From: DATHXC01 sp035459965 | Lineage (GTDB): Bacteria > Pseudomonadota > Gammaproteobacteria > Burkholderiales > Methylophilaceae | NCBI GenBank assembly: GCA_035459965.1 | Contig: DATHXC010000007.1 | Coordinates: forward strand, 310,001 to 374,000 | Length of the DNA stretch: 64,000 bases | Direction of reading: 5' to 3' | Shown here: piece after piece, positions 42,445 through 51,867 of the stretch | Position numbering within the stretch: position 1 is the first letter of the stretch | Layout of the letters: each line of letters starts with the position of its first letter | Position numbers and translations under genes: made by a program | Notes under the pieces: generated by a model | Database searches by the model: none | Told to the model about the DNA's origin: nothing | Seen by the model: the letters and a program-made list of their open reading frames with translations, nothing else

Positions 42445-45015
42445 CTAAACCGCCAGCTCGGCGATAGGGATCACTTTCTTGTTGGCGTAAGTCGCCATCT
42501 GGTCGAAGTTAAGATATTTATAGATGCTATCCGCATTCTTGGTGAGCTTATCGCCTACCGTTGCCAGGTATTCTTCCGGCGTTGGCATGCGACCTAATAA
42601 AGCACATACCGCAGCAAGCTCGGCAGAACCAAGATAAACACGTGCATCCTTACCCATGCGGTTATCAAAATTGCGGGTACTAGTAGAAAATACGGTTGCC
42701 CTATCAGCCACACGTGCCTGATTCCCCATGCACAGTGAGCATCCTGGGATCTCGGTACGCGCACCGGCGATGCCGAATACCGAGTAAACACCTTCATCAC
42801 GTAATTGATCTTCATCCATGCGCGTAGGCGGTGCTACCCACAAGCGTGTAGGGATGGCACCTGCGCCTTCCAGGACTTTAGCTGCAGCACGATAGTGACC
42901 AATATTAGTCATGCAGCTGCCAATAAATACTTCATCAATCTTGTCACCCACGACTGCAGATAACGGTTTGATGTCATCGGGGTCATTCGGGCAAGCGACC
43001 AGAGGCTCCTTGATTTCGTTCAAATCGATTTCCAGCACGTAAGCATACTCAGCGTCCGCATCCGGCTCCAGCAGATTGGGCGCAGCCAGCCAGGCCTGCA
43101 TCGACTCGATACGCCTTTTCAAGGTGCGGGCATCTTCATAGCCGCTATCAATCATGTTTTGCATGAGCACAATATTGGAACGTAGGAATTCAATTACCGG
43201 TTCTTTGTTCAGGCGCACAGAGCAGCCGTTGGCAGAGCGCTCAGCAGAGGCATCTGCGAATTCAAAAGCCTGCTCAACCTTAAGATCAGGCAGGCCTTCG
43301 ATTTCCAGTACCCTGCCGTTGAACACATTCTTTTTACCTTGCTTGCCGGTAGTCAGGTCACCTTTAAGGATCGCGGCATAGGGAATGGCATTGACCAGAT
43401 CGCGCAAGGTAATACCAGGCTGCATTTCACCCTTGAAGCGCACCAATACAGATTCAGGCATATCCAGCGGCATCGCGCCCATGGCGGCACCAAAAGCTAC
43501 CAAACCGGAACCGGCAGGAAAAGAGATGCCGATAGGAAAACGGGTATGGGAGTCGCCTCCAGTACCAACGGTATCAGGCAAGATCAGGCGATTGAGCCAT
43601 GAGTGGATGACGCCATCACCGGGACGTAAAGATACGCCGCCACGGCTGGACATAAACTCGGGCAAGCTATGTTGCAGCTTGATATCAACAGGTTTCGGAT
43701 AAGCTGCAGTGTGGCAAAAACTCTGCATCACCAAATCTGCGGAGAAGCCTAAACATGCGAGCTCTTTCAGCTCGTCACGTGTCATCGCACCCGTGGTGTC
43801 CTGCGAGCCGACTGTCGTAATTTTGGGTTCGCAATAAGTGCCAGGGCGTACGCCCACCCCTTCGGGCAAACCACAGGCGCGGCCCACCATCTTCTGTGCT
43901 TGGGTGTAGCCTTTCCCCGTATCTTTTGGTGCAATCGGCATGATGAATAAATCTGAAGCCGGCAAGCCTAGCGTCTGTCTTGCGTTGGTAGTAAGGCCAC
44001 GACCAATGATCAGGGGGATACGCCCGCCCGCCCGCACCTCATCCGGCATGGTCAATGGTGCCAGCTCGAATGTTGAAATCACTTCGCCATCGGCATTCAG
44101 GACTTTACCTGCATAAGGATGAATCACAATTTCATCCCCGGTGTTCATTTTGCTGACATCACACTGGATAGGCAATGCGCCTGAATCTTCTGCCGTGTTG
44201 AAGAAAATAGGTGCAATTTTTCCGCCAAGCACGATCCCACCTGTGCGCTTATTAGGAATATTAGGGATGTCATCACCCATCAGCCATTGCACTGAATTGA
44301 TCGCAGATTTACGTGAGGAACCCGTCCCTACCACATCACCAACATAAGCCAGCGGCAAGCCTTTTTGCTTGAGTGTCTCGATCTTGGCCAGGCCATCCGG
44401 CATTTTATTCACCAGCATGGCTTTGGCATGCAAAGGAATATCCGGGCGTGACCATGCTTCCTGTGCAGGCGACAGATCATCGGTATTGGTTTCGCCCTCG
44501 ACCTTAAATACAATAACGCGAATCTCATCGGCCAATACTGGCTTGCTGGTAAACCATTCAGCATTTGCCCATGACTCGACCAGCTTTTTGGCATGCAGGT
44601 TGCCCGCCTTCATTTTCTCGACAACATCGTAATAGGCATCGAACATCAGGATAGTAGTAGATAAAGTCGTTACCACCTCTGGTGCAATCGGCGTATCCAG
44701 CAAGCTCACCAACGCTTGTACGTTATAACCACCCAGCATCGTGCCTAACAAAACCACCGCCTTGGATGGAGTGATCAGGCTACAAACTGCATCACCTTTA
44801 GCCACATCCGCCAGAAATGCAGCCTTTACATATGCTGCCTGGTCAACCCCCGCGGGCACACGATTCTCCAGCAAATCAACCAATGCTTGTGTTTCGCCGG
44901 GTGGTGGTGATTTTAATAAATCTACTAGAGAAGCTGTTTGCTCCGCAGATAACGGTAGCGGCGGCAAACCAAGCGCAGCGCGCTCGGCAACGTGGTCACG
45001 ATAGGCTTTTAGCAT
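42445..45015 (-). CDS. acnB: Aconitate hydratase B
   Basis: Citrate-cycle enzyme that isomerises citrate and isocitrate; it may also act in the methylcitrate cycle. It has 856 residues. The N-terminal HEAT-like domain (about 1-160) and the swivel domain are typical of AcnB. [4Fe-4S] ligands are the Cys in FIGSCMTNIGH and the two Cys in PGCSLCMGNQ near the C-terminal side. The block TVGSQDTTGAMTRDELKELAC is diagnostic. AcnB apo-protein can bind mRNA in E. coli; nothing here shows this directly. It is followed closely by a membrane-protein gene. Confidence 0.96.
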   Translation of the reverse strand: MLKAYRDHVAERAALGLPPLPLSAEQTASLVDLLKSPPPGETQALVDLLENRVPAGVDQAAYVKAAFLADVAKGDAVCSLITPSKAVVLLGTMLGGYNVQALVSLLDTPIAPEVVTTLSTTILMFDAYYDVVEKMKAGNLHAKKLVESWANAEWFTSKPVLADEIRVIVFKVEGETNTDDLSPAQEAWSRPDIPLHAKAMLVNKMPDGLAKIETLKQKGLPLAYVGDVVGTGSSRKSAINSVQWLMGDDIPNIPNKRTGGIVLGGKIAPIFFNTAEDSGALPIQCDVSKMNTGDEIVIHPYAGKVLNADGEVISTFELAPLTMPDEVRAGGRIPLIIGRGLTTNARQTLGLPASDLFIMPIAPKDTGKGYTQAQKMVGRACGLPEGVGVRPGTYCEPKITTVGSQDTTGAMTRDELKELACLGFSADLVMQSFCHTAAYPKPVDIKLQHSLPEFMSSRGGVSLRPGDGVIHSWLNRLILPDTVGTGGDSHTRFPIGISFPAGSGLVAFGAAMGAMPLDMPESVLVRFKGEMQPGITLRDLVNAIPYAAILKGDLTTGKQGKKNVFNGRVLEIEGLPDLKVEQAFEFADASAERSANGCSVRLNKEPVIEFLRSNIVLMQNMIDSGYEDARTLKRRIESMQAWLAAPNLLEPDADAEYAYVLEIDLNEIKEPLVACPNDPDDIKPLSAVVGDKIDEVFIGSCMTNIGHYRAAAKVLEGAGAIPTRLWVAPPTRMDEDQLRDEGVYSVFGIAGARTEIPGCSLCMGNQARVADRATVFSTSTRNFDNRMGKDARVYLGSAELAAVCALLGRMPTPEEYLATVGDKLTKNADSIYKYLNFDQMATYANKKVIPIAELAV

Positions 45016-45185
45016 AAAGGCTCGATCAATATAGTTAAGTTGGAAATTAATTAGGATTATACAGCGTGCAAATCAAGCGCTGTAGATGGCAGCTATAAAT
45101 GACATCAGTGCAAATGCATGCAATGAATGTGCCTGCAAGACTACTGGCAAAGCTAATCCGAAAACGAGTTAGTCAGAAAACCAGT

Positions 45186-45485
45186 TTAGTAAAGTGACTT
45201 GGCGAATGGCGTACTGCAACTTTTCCCGTTCGCAGAGGATTCCATATCATCCAGCACCTCTTTTTTGTAGTCCTTACCGTGCTTGGACTCAATAAAGGCG
45301 CGCACTTCATACACTGTCACTATACCGTCACTATTCTTATCCATAGTGCGTAGGCTGTCTTCAACGCTCACATAATAAGGGCTTGCGTTTGCATACTGAT
45401 GATTGGCAGGTGGCGACAGATCTTCTGCTACAGATAGCAAGGAATTGGAGATGAGTACAAGGCCTGCCAACGCTTTAACTAACAT
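45186..45485 (-). CDS. Small exported EF-hand protein
   Basis: The protein has 99 residues. A signal peptide is cleaved near SVAED (about residue 20). One calcium-binding EF-hand loop, DKNSDGIVTVYE, carries acidic residues at the canonical positions 1, 3, 5 and 12. A second, degenerate hand may precede it. It is probably a periplasmic or secreted calcium-binding protein of unknown partner. AGG lies 8 nt before the ATG. It stands alone upstream of acnB, with 170 nt between. Confidence 0.75.
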   Translation of the reverse strand: MLVKALAGLVLISNSLLSVAEDLSPPANHQYANASPYYVSVEDSLRTMDKNSDGIVTVYEVRAFIESKHGKDYKKEVLDDMESSANGKSCSTPFAKSLY

Positions 45486-45812
45486 GATAATGACCTATTT
45501 AAAGGTGAACCAGCTTATAGACGACTAACTTAGATATTTCTTTCACCTGATTATTTCATATGCCCCAGAAATGTGCGCGATTTGTTTTTTTAGCGATAAA
45601 AATATCAAATTCAAACGCCTAAGCACTGAAACATTTAATTTTCTATTGAAACTCTACTTTCAATAGAAAATTTATTTTGCCAAAATTAGCAAAATTTTAG
45701 TACAGTCTCATGGCTGCAAACCAATACAGACTTCATTTTGGATGAGATAGCCACAAACCCTGACGATTTAGTTGAATTGATAGTCCAATAACACTAATAA
45801 GGACCATGATAC
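45486..45812. promoter_or_regulatory. Divergent upstream region with two strong hairpins (327 nt)
   Basis: Non-coding, AT-rich DNA between the EF-hand gene and the PAS-GGDEF-EAL gene. A perfect 15-bp stem with a 6-nt loop occupies 45637-45672 (AATTTTCTATTGAAA and its complement). A second, 7-bp stem follows at once at 45674-45695 (ATTTTGC / GCAAAAT). Neither sits at a gene end, so operator or RNA-structure roles are more likely than termination. Confidence 0.6.
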
Positions 45813-47672
45813 ATGACTAAAGTTGCTGTACCACCGCCAGACAAGCAAGCGCAAATCACCAGCACTGGTGGGCTTGGGCAATCAGCTATTGGCCAGGAAT
45901 CTATCGACGACATCATCAACAATTACAAAAAGCTACAGGCCAAGCTTAAAAACGAAAAAGAGCGCTTACGCGTTACCCTTGATTCAATTGGCGACGCAGT
46001 GATTGCCACCAACACGCAAGGCCATATCGAATACATGAACCCGGTCGCCGAGAAAATGACCGGGTGGTTACAACAAGATGCCCTGGGTTTACCGCTACTC
46101 CAGGTATTCAATATCATCAACGAGAACACACGGCTGGCAGCAGCCGACCCTGTCAAACTATGCCTACGTGAAAGTTTAAGTAAAAAACGCTCAAGCGAGC
46201 ATCAAGCCGTGAACCTGACAAAAGCCATTACCCTGATCTGCCGCGACGGCAGTGAATATGGTATCGAAGACTCCACCGCGCCTATCCGCGATAAACAGGG
46301 CGGGATCATAGGCGTGGTACTGGTATTTCATGATGTGACGGCGCAAAGGCTGATGGCGAATGAGATCAGCTATCGTGCGACGCATGATTTACTTACCGGC
46401 CTGCTCAATCGCACCGAATTTGAGCACCTGCTGGAAAGAGCTCTCCCTGGCCTGCGCGAACAGGCAAAAGAACATGCCCTGCTCTATATTAACCTGGACC
46501 AGTTCAAGGTGGTCAACGACACATGCGGACACGCTGCCGGGGATAAGCTGCTGAAAGAGATTGTAGTCGTTATCGATAGTTGCATACGCACCAGCGACAC
46601 ACTGGCACGGCTCGGTGGAGATGAGTTTGGTGTGTTCCTGGATTCCTGCGGCGGGACAGATCCGGCCATGCGTATTGCCCAACAAATCTGCCAACGCATT
46701 GATGAATACCGCTTCCTGCATGACGGCCAGCGCTTTCGCATAGGTGCCAGCACCGGCCTGGTCATGATTGATGATCACTGGACTGATATATCTAGCATCA
46801 TGCAGGCAGCAGACAGTGCTTGCTTTGCCGCCAAGGAGGCCGGTCGTAACCGCGTCCACCTTTACTTTGATGCAGACTATGCCATTGAGTCCCGTCGCGG
46901 TGAAATGAAATGGACGACACGCATAGAACAAGCCATAGAAGATAATCAGTTCGTACTGTTTTGCCAACGCATCACGGCCATGAACAAGAATGGCGGCGGG
47001 CACGGTGAGGTGTTGCTGCGCATGAATGACGGCAACGGTGGCCTGATATCGCCAAGCGCCTTTCTACCGGCCGCAGAGCGTTTCCACATGGCATCGCGCA
47101 TAGACCGCTGGGTAGTGCGTGAGCTGTTTGAATGGATGAGCCTGCATGCGACTGAGCTTGAACACATGGATACCATCTCGGTTAATTTGTCCGGGCAATC
47201 CATCAGCGACCGAAATTTCCATCGATACGTGCTGGAGCAGATTAGCCTGCTGTCGCTGGATTGCAGCAAACTATGTTTTGAGATTACCGAAACCGCGGCC
47301 ATTACCAACCTGAGTGAGGCGCATACCTTTATTGAGACCATGCGCAGCCATCATGTACGATTCTCACTCGATGACTTTGGCAGTGGTGTGTCTTCTTTTG
47401 GTTATCTGAAACACCTGCCAGTGGATTATTTGAAAATCGATGGACAGTTTATTCGCGGCCTGATAGATAACCAGATTGACCAGGCGACCGTGCGTTGCAT
47501 CAACGAAGTGGCCAAAGTCACCGGCAAGAAAACCATCGCTGAATGGGTGGAGGATGAACCGGTAGAACATATGCTACGCGAAATGGGCATCGACTATACG
47601 CAAGGCTATTTGCGGCACAGGCCGGCACCACTCAAGCATATGCTGGACATCAACTGCTCTTATTTGACTTAA
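45813..47672 (+). CDS. PAS-GGDEF-EAL cyclic-di-GMP protein
   Basis: The protein has 619 residues with no membrane segment. A short coiled coil (about 28-52) leads into a PAS sensor (about 52-178). The GGDEF domain (about 190-350) has an intact LGGDEF at 267-272 and an inhibitory-site RTSD at 259-262. The EAL-type domain (about 365-612) has GEVLLRM at 398-404 in place of EALLR, an intact DDFGSG at 520-525, and QGYLRHR near the end. Making cyclic-di-GMP is likely; hydrolysis is plausible because an EVL variant keeps the catalytic Glu. AAGGA precedes the ATG. Two hairpins lie upstream and a terminator downstream, so it is monocistronic. Confidence 0.9.
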   Translation: MTKVAVPPPDKQAQITSTGGLGQSAIGQESIDDIINNYKKLQAKLKNEKERLRVTLDSIGDAVIATNTQGHIEYMNPVAEKMTGWLQQDALGLPLLQVFNIINENTRLAAADPVKLCLRESLSKKRSSEHQAVNLTKAITLICRDGSEYGIEDSTAPIRDKQGGIIGVVLVFHDVTAQRLMANEISYRATHDLLTGLLNRTEFEHLLERALPGLREQAKEHALLYINLDQFKVVNDTCGHAAGDKLLKEIVVVIDSCIRTSDTLARLGGDEFGVFLDSCGGTDPAMRIAQQICQRIDEYRFLHDGQRFRIGASTGLVMIDDHWTDISSIMQAADSACFAAKEAGRNRVHLYFDADYAIESRRGEMKWTTRIEQAIEDNQFVLFCQRITAMNKNGGGHGEVLLRMNDGNGGLISPSAFLPAAERFHMASRIDRWVVRELFEWMSLHATELEHMDTISVNLSGQSISDRNFHRYVLEQISLLSLDCSKLCFEITETAAITNLSEAHTFIETMRSHHVRFSLDDFGSGVSSFGYLKHLPVDYLKIDGQFIRGLIDNQIDQATVRCINEVAKVTGKKTIAEWVEDEPVEHMLREMGIDYTQGYLRHRPAPLKHMLDINCSYLT

Positions 47673-47712
47673 ACCAGTCTGCTTTAAAAATCCTTGTAGC
47701 TCTATCTTATTA

Positions 47713-47733
47713 AAGCCCGCATGCGGGCTTTTT
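47713..47733 (+). terminator. Terminator of the PAS-GGDEF-EAL gene
   Basis: The palindrome GCCCGCATGCGGGC (47715-47728), extended by AA/TT pairs, is followed by five T residues. Confidence 0.9.
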
Positions 47734-47870
47734 GCATGGCTCGATTTGAGCCTAATTTGATCAGCGCAATTTTTATTGTTGCTAAATTTTAGGCTGGCTG
47801 AGTTGTAGGGTAAAATTATGCCTCGCGCTGATATGCGTGGATTTTAACGAACATGACTTAAAGGTTGTCT

Positions 47871-49241
47871 ATGGAACTGACCCCCCTCAACGCACTTTCT
47901 CCACTTGATGGCCGCTATCAATCCAAGGTTGACCCACTCAGAGCCTGCTTCAGTGAATACGCGCTGATACGTTATCGCGCATTGGTCGAAGTCGAATGGT
48001 TGAAAGCGCTTGCCGCAGAACCTGCATTACAGGAGATTGCACCATTTTCCGCATCTACCCTGCAGGAGCTGGATGCCGCTATCAGCAGCTTTGGTGAAGT
48101 TGAGGCTGGCCAGGTTAAAGCCATAGAGGCCCGTACCAACCACGATGTGAAAGCACTTGAATACTGGCTTAAGGAGCGCTTTGACGGTAATTCCGAGATT
48201 CGCAAGGTCAGTGAGTTCATTCACTTTGCCTGCACTTCTGAAGATATCAACAACTTGTCACATGCACTGATGCTTAAAGCAGCACGCGACGATGTGATGC
48301 TGCCGATGCTGGATCAATTGATTGCTAGGCTAGTCATGCTAGCCAAAGGGCTCGCTGATACGCCCATGCTGTCGCACACCCATGGCCAGCCTGCCTCACC
48401 GACCACGCTCGGCAAAGAGCTGGCTAATGTGGTGTATCGCTTACGTCGTCAACGCAAGCAAATCGCCGAGAACGAGATGCTGGGTAAAATCAACGGCGCC
48501 GTAGGCAACTTCAATGCCCACCTCTCCGCTTATCCTGATTTCGACTGGGAAGCTTTTGCACAGAAATTTGTCACCAACCTGGGGCTTACTTACAACCCCT
48601 ACACCATCCAGATCGAGCCGCATGACTATATGGCAGAGCTATATGATGCACTGTCACGTATCAATACCATCCTGATTGACCTGAACAGGGATATATGGGG
48701 CTATATCTCCATGGGCTACTTCAAGCAAAAGGTTAAGGAAGGCGAAGTCGGCTCTTCTACCATGCCGCATAAAGTCAACCCGATTGACTTTGAAAACTCA
48801 GAAGGCAATCTGGGCATGGCCAACGCCCTGTTGCGCCATCTAGCAGAAAAGCTACCGATCTCGCGCTGGCAACGCGACCTCACCGATTCAACCGTGCTAC
48901 GCAATATGGGGGTGGCATTTGGCTACACCCTGCTGGGCTACGACTCCTGTTTAAAGGGGCTTAACAAGCTCGAAGCCAACTTCGCCAGACTGGCCGATCA
49001 TCTGGACCATAACTGGGAAGTACTGGCCGAACCTATCCAGACCGTAATGCGCCGCTACGGTGTAGAAAACCCTTACGAGCAACTCAAGGAGCTCACCCGC
49101 GGCAAAGGCGGCATCAACAAGGATTCTCTGCATAGCTTCATCAAGGCATTAAAAATCCCTGAGCCTGCAAAACAGCTGCTGCTGGAGATGACGCCCGCCA
49201 GTTATGTGGGTAAAGCGGCTGAATTAGCTAAACGGATTTAG
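47871..49241 (+). CDS. purB: Adenylosuccinate lyase
   Basis: PurB acts twice in purine synthesis, releasing fumarate from SAICAR and from adenylosuccinate. It has 456 residues from the ATG at 47871, the same length as the E. coli enzyme. AAGG lies 6 nt upstream; a TTG two codons earlier is less likely. The fumarase-superfamily signature SSTMPHKVNP lies near 295-304, with the catalytic Ser295. The SHTHGQPA block carries the catalytic His. The NYN-domain gene follows after 13 nt, so transcription may continue into that operon. Confidence 0.96.
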   Translation: MELTPLNALSPLDGRYQSKVDPLRACFSEYALIRYRALVEVEWLKALAAEPALQEIAPFSASTLQELDAAISSFGEVEAGQVKAIEARTNHDVKALEYWLKERFDGNSEIRKVSEFIHFACTSEDINNLSHALMLKAARDDVMLPMLDQLIARLVMLAKGLADTPMLSHTHGQPASPTTLGKELANVVYRLRRQRKQIAENEMLGKINGAVGNFNAHLSAYPDFDWEAFAQKFVTNLGLTYNPYTIQIEPHDYMAELYDALSRINTILIDLNRDIWGYISMGYFKQKVKEGEVGSSTMPHKVNPIDFENSEGNLGMANALLRHLAEKLPISRWQRDLTDSTVLRNMGVAFGYTLLGYDSCLKGLNKLEANFARLADHLDHNWEVLAEPIQTVMRRYGVENPYEQLKELTRGKGGINKDSLHSFIKALKIPEPAKQLLLEMTPASYVGKAAELAKRI

Positions 49242-49254
49242 CCAGTAAATCAAA

Positions 49255-50082
49255 ATGATCTCAGATAAAAATAATCCTCGATTAGCTGTATTGATTGATG
49301 CTGACAATACTTTCAGAGTCATTGAGATTATTGACGAACTGTTTGAGGAGATATCAAAATTTGGAGATGCAAGTGTCAGGCGGATTTATGGTGACTGGAC
49401 CGATACCCGGTTAAAAAACTGGAAAGAAGTGCTGCCCAAGCACGCGATTCAGCCAATACAGCAATACGCAAATACCAAAGGCAAAAATGCAACAGACAGT
49501 GCGCTTATTATCGACGCGATGGACCTGCTCTATACAGCGCCACTAGACGGCTTTTGCATCGTTTCCAGTGATAGTGACTTTACCAGACTGGCAATTCGCT
49601 TTCGCGAATCCGGCAAAATGGTTTATGGGTTCGGAGAAGAAAAAACACCTGCATCGCTAATGGCAGCATGCAACAAGTTTATCTATATCGAGATACTGTC
49701 CCAGCACAAACTTCCAGATAGCATTTCAGCAGAACCAAAACTATCTGCGCCGGGGCTGCAAAAGGTTGAGCCAAAGATAGGGCAATCCTCAATAAAAACA
49801 TCTGCTATCGAAACTCCCAGCTCCCCAGGCACAAAGAAAAGCTCCAAAGAGTTGGCTCAGGATACTAAATTAGTGACGCTAATCCGCTCCGGGATTGAAG
49901 CGCTATCAGACGATGATGGTTATGCGCATATGAGCGAGATCAAGAAACATATCGTCAAAAATTTTTCCGCGTTCGACTCCCGCAATTACGGTTATCCAAA
50001 ATTTAGCGATTTAATAAAAACTACCGGGTTATTTGATCTGGATACCCAGAAACAGCGCATCAAGGATAAACGTAAAAAATGA
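49255..50082 (+). CDS. NYN-domain putative RNase with C-terminal LOTUS (OST-HTH) domain
   Basis: The protein has 275 residues. The N-terminal NYN/PIN-like domain (about 8-150) has the acidic metal-site pattern: Asp15/Asp17 in LIDADN, Asp81 and Asp87 in ATDSALIIDAMD, and Asp106/Asp108 in SSDSDF. A Ser/Lys-rich linker joins it to a LOTUS-type winged-helix domain (about 200-268, with YAHMSEIKKHI and YGYPKFSDLI). LabA/DUF88 proteins of this layout are predicted RNases or RNA-binding proteins. The linkage to wrbA through a 4-nt overlap is clear, but the functional reason is unknown. There is no strong ribosome site before the ATG. Confidence 0.87.
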   Translation: MISDKNNPRLAVLIDADNTFRVIEIIDELFEEISKFGDASVRRIYGDWTDTRLKNWKEVLPKHAIQPIQQYANTKGKNATDSALIIDAMDLLYTAPLDGFCIVSSDSDFTRLAIRFRESGKMVYGFGEEKTPASLMAACNKFIYIEILSQHKLPDSISAEPKLSAPGLQKVEPKIGQSSIKTSAIETPSSPGTKKSSKELAQDTKLVTLIRSGIEALSDDDGYAHMSEIKKHIVKNFSAFDSRNYGYPKFSDLIKTTGLFDLDTQKQRIKDKRKK

Positions 50083-50672
50083 GCGAAATTCTGGTCCTTT
50101 ATTATTCTCAAGGCGGCGCAGTGCGTGACATGGCACAGCTGATTGCACGTGGTATTGAGAGTGTTAAGGGTGTAAAAGCGCGCATTCGTACCGTGCCAAA
50201 GGTTTCGGCAAACTGTGAGGCAACTGAGTCTGATATTCCCGCAACTGGTGCTCCTTATGCTGAATTAAAGGATTTGCAGGAATGCATAGGTGTAGCTTTA
50301 GGCAGCCCTACCCGCTTTGGCAATATGGCCGCGCCTATGAAGTACTTTCTAGATGGTACTGTTAGCCTGTGGCTGCAAGGTGCATTGATAGGCAAACCAG
50401 GGGCTGTGTTCACCTCTACCGGTTCCATGCATGGTGGCAATGAAACGACCCTGCTCACCATGATGCTGCCACTGATGCATCATGGCATGCTAATGGTTGG
50501 CCTGCCTTATTCCGAGCCTTCATTGTCGAGCACTGCATCGGGTGGCACACCCTATGGAGCAAGCCATGTAGGTGGATCTGCCGATGACCGGCCAATCAGC
50601 GAAGATGAGCGCAAGCTTTGCATCGCGCTGGGCAAACGCCTGGCCGAAACAGCAGTGAAACAGGCCTCATGA
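50079..50672 (+). CDS. wrbA: NAD(P)H:quinone oxidoreductase, WrbA type
   Basis: 197-residue flavodoxin-fold enzyme that reduces quinones by two electrons and so limits oxidative stress. FMN-binding loops are visible: LVLYYSQGGAV at the N terminus, the block GSPTRFGNMAAPMKYFLD, and SGGTPYGASH late in the protein. Its ATG overlaps the NYN-gene stop (ATGA), and its own stop overlaps the next ATG, so it is the middle of a translationally coupled operon. Confidence 0.93.
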   Translation: MSEILVLYYSQGGAVRDMAQLIARGIESVKGVKARIRTVPKVSANCEATESDIPATGAPYAELKDLQECIGVALGSPTRFGNMAAPMKYFLDGTVSLWLQGALIGKPGAVFTSTGSMHGGNETTLLTMMLPLMHHGMLMVGLPYSEPSLSSTASGGTPYGASHVGGSADDRPISEDERKLCIALGKRLAETAVKQAS

Positions 50673-51442
50673 GTCTGGCCCTGGAAGCACGGCAGTTTCT
50701 TCGCAGCACCCGCAGCGGTATGCTTTCCACGATCTCCAGTAAATTCGCGGACTATCCTTTCGGTTCCGTCGCACCTTTTATACTGGATCATGACGGCAAC
50801 CCTGTCATTCTTATCAGTACCATTGCCGAGCACACCAAAAATATCATAGCCCACCCCAAGGTGTCATTGCTGGTGTTTGCTGGAGATGAGGACTTACAGG
50901 CTGGTTCACGCCTGACCCTGCTTGGAGAAGCCAAACTGTTAGAAAAGAATGATGAGAATTTACGGGCGCGCTATTTACGTTATTTTCCCAATGCAGCCAG
51001 CTATTTTGATATGCACGATTTCTCGTTTTATCGCATCGAGATTGTACAGGCACGTTATATCGCAGGCTTTGGCAAAATGGCGTGGATGACAGGTTTAGAG
51101 ATATCAGGTGATGAACTATCAGGCAAAGAGTTGTCAGCCGAGCAAATAACTGGCGATGCGCTGAGCAGCCCGAACAATAAACTTGCTACACAGGAGACAG
51201 GCATAGTGGAACACATGAATGCCGATCACGTCGACAGCCTGATTGCTTACTGCAAACACTTCCATCGGGTTAATGCCTCACAGGCTGCAATGCTGGGCAT
51301 AGATAGCGATGGTTTTGATGTCCAGGTAATCGATAGCGATGAGCACTCGCAAGTATTACGTTTTAATTTCGAGCAACCGGTTAACGATGCACTATCGGCA
51401 CGCACTGCCCTGGTCGCCATGTCCAAGGCAGCGCGTACATGA
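50669..51442 (+). CDS. HugZ-family pyridoxamine-5'-phosphate-oxidase-like protein
   Basis: 257 residues from the ATG at 50669, which overlaps the wrbA stop by 4 nt; a longer start inside wrbA is rejected. The N-terminal split-barrel flavin/heme domain (LRSTRSGMLSTISSKF, then YPFGSVAPFI) is followed by a DUF2470-type C-terminal domain (EHMNADHVDSLIAYC). Relatives bind or degrade heme (HugZ). FMN-dependent reduction is another possibility. Between the domains there is a Ser/Glu-rich low-complexity stretch. It is coupled downstream to DUF2069. Confidence 0.85.
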   Translation: MSLALEARQFLRSTRSGMLSTISSKFADYPFGSVAPFILDHDGNPVILISTIAEHTKNIIAHPKVSLLVFAGDEDLQAGSRLTLLGEAKLLEKNDENLRARYLRYFPNAASYFDMHDFSFYRIEIVQARYIAGFGKMAWMTGLEISGDELSGKELSAEQITGDALSSPNNKLATQETGIVEHMNADHVDSLIAYCKHFHRVNASQAAMLGIDSDGFDVQVIDSDEHSQVLRFNFEQPVNDALSARTALVAMSKAART

Positions 51443-51804
51443 TTAAAGACATTGCGGCGACAATCAGATTGTTACGCATAGGAGCAGGTAGCAGCCTAAT
51501 TGCACTGATCATGGTCTGCCTGGCATGGGAAGGCTGGCTGGCGCCAATTAAACCGCAAGGCTCCATGCTGGTATTGAAAGCAGTCCCGCTATTACTGCCG
51601 CTATTCGGCATACTTAAAGGGCGCCGTTACACCTATCAGTGGGCAAGTATGTTTATTCTGTTATATTTCACAGAAGGCACAGTACGTGCATGGGCAGATC
51701 GGGGAGTTTCTGCCAGTCTGGCATTGATAGAAGTTATATTGACGCTGGTATTTTTTACATGCGCTATCTTTTATGCAAAGTTAACAAGATCACAAGCAAA
51801 CTAG
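51439..51804 (+). CDS. DUF2069 small membrane protein
   Basis: The protein has 121 residues and four hydrophobic segments (about 15-33, 45-62, 65-83 and 92-114), in the usual layout of DUF2069 proteins. The family has no known function; in many beta- and gammaproteobacteria it lies next to wrbA, as here. The ATG overlaps the stop of the hugZ-like gene by 4 nt. It ends the four-gene coupled operon. Confidence 0.85.
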   Translation: MIKDIAATIRLLRIGAGSSLIALIMVCLAWEGWLAPIKPQGSMLVLKAVPLLLPLFGILKGRRYTYQWASMFILLYFTEGTVRAWADRGVSASLALIEVILTLVFFTCAIFYAKLTRSQAN

Positions 51805-51867
51805 ATGACAACCTAAGCAGGACTAAAGCTAGACACTTCTCACTAACAAATCACTTATAATTGAGAC

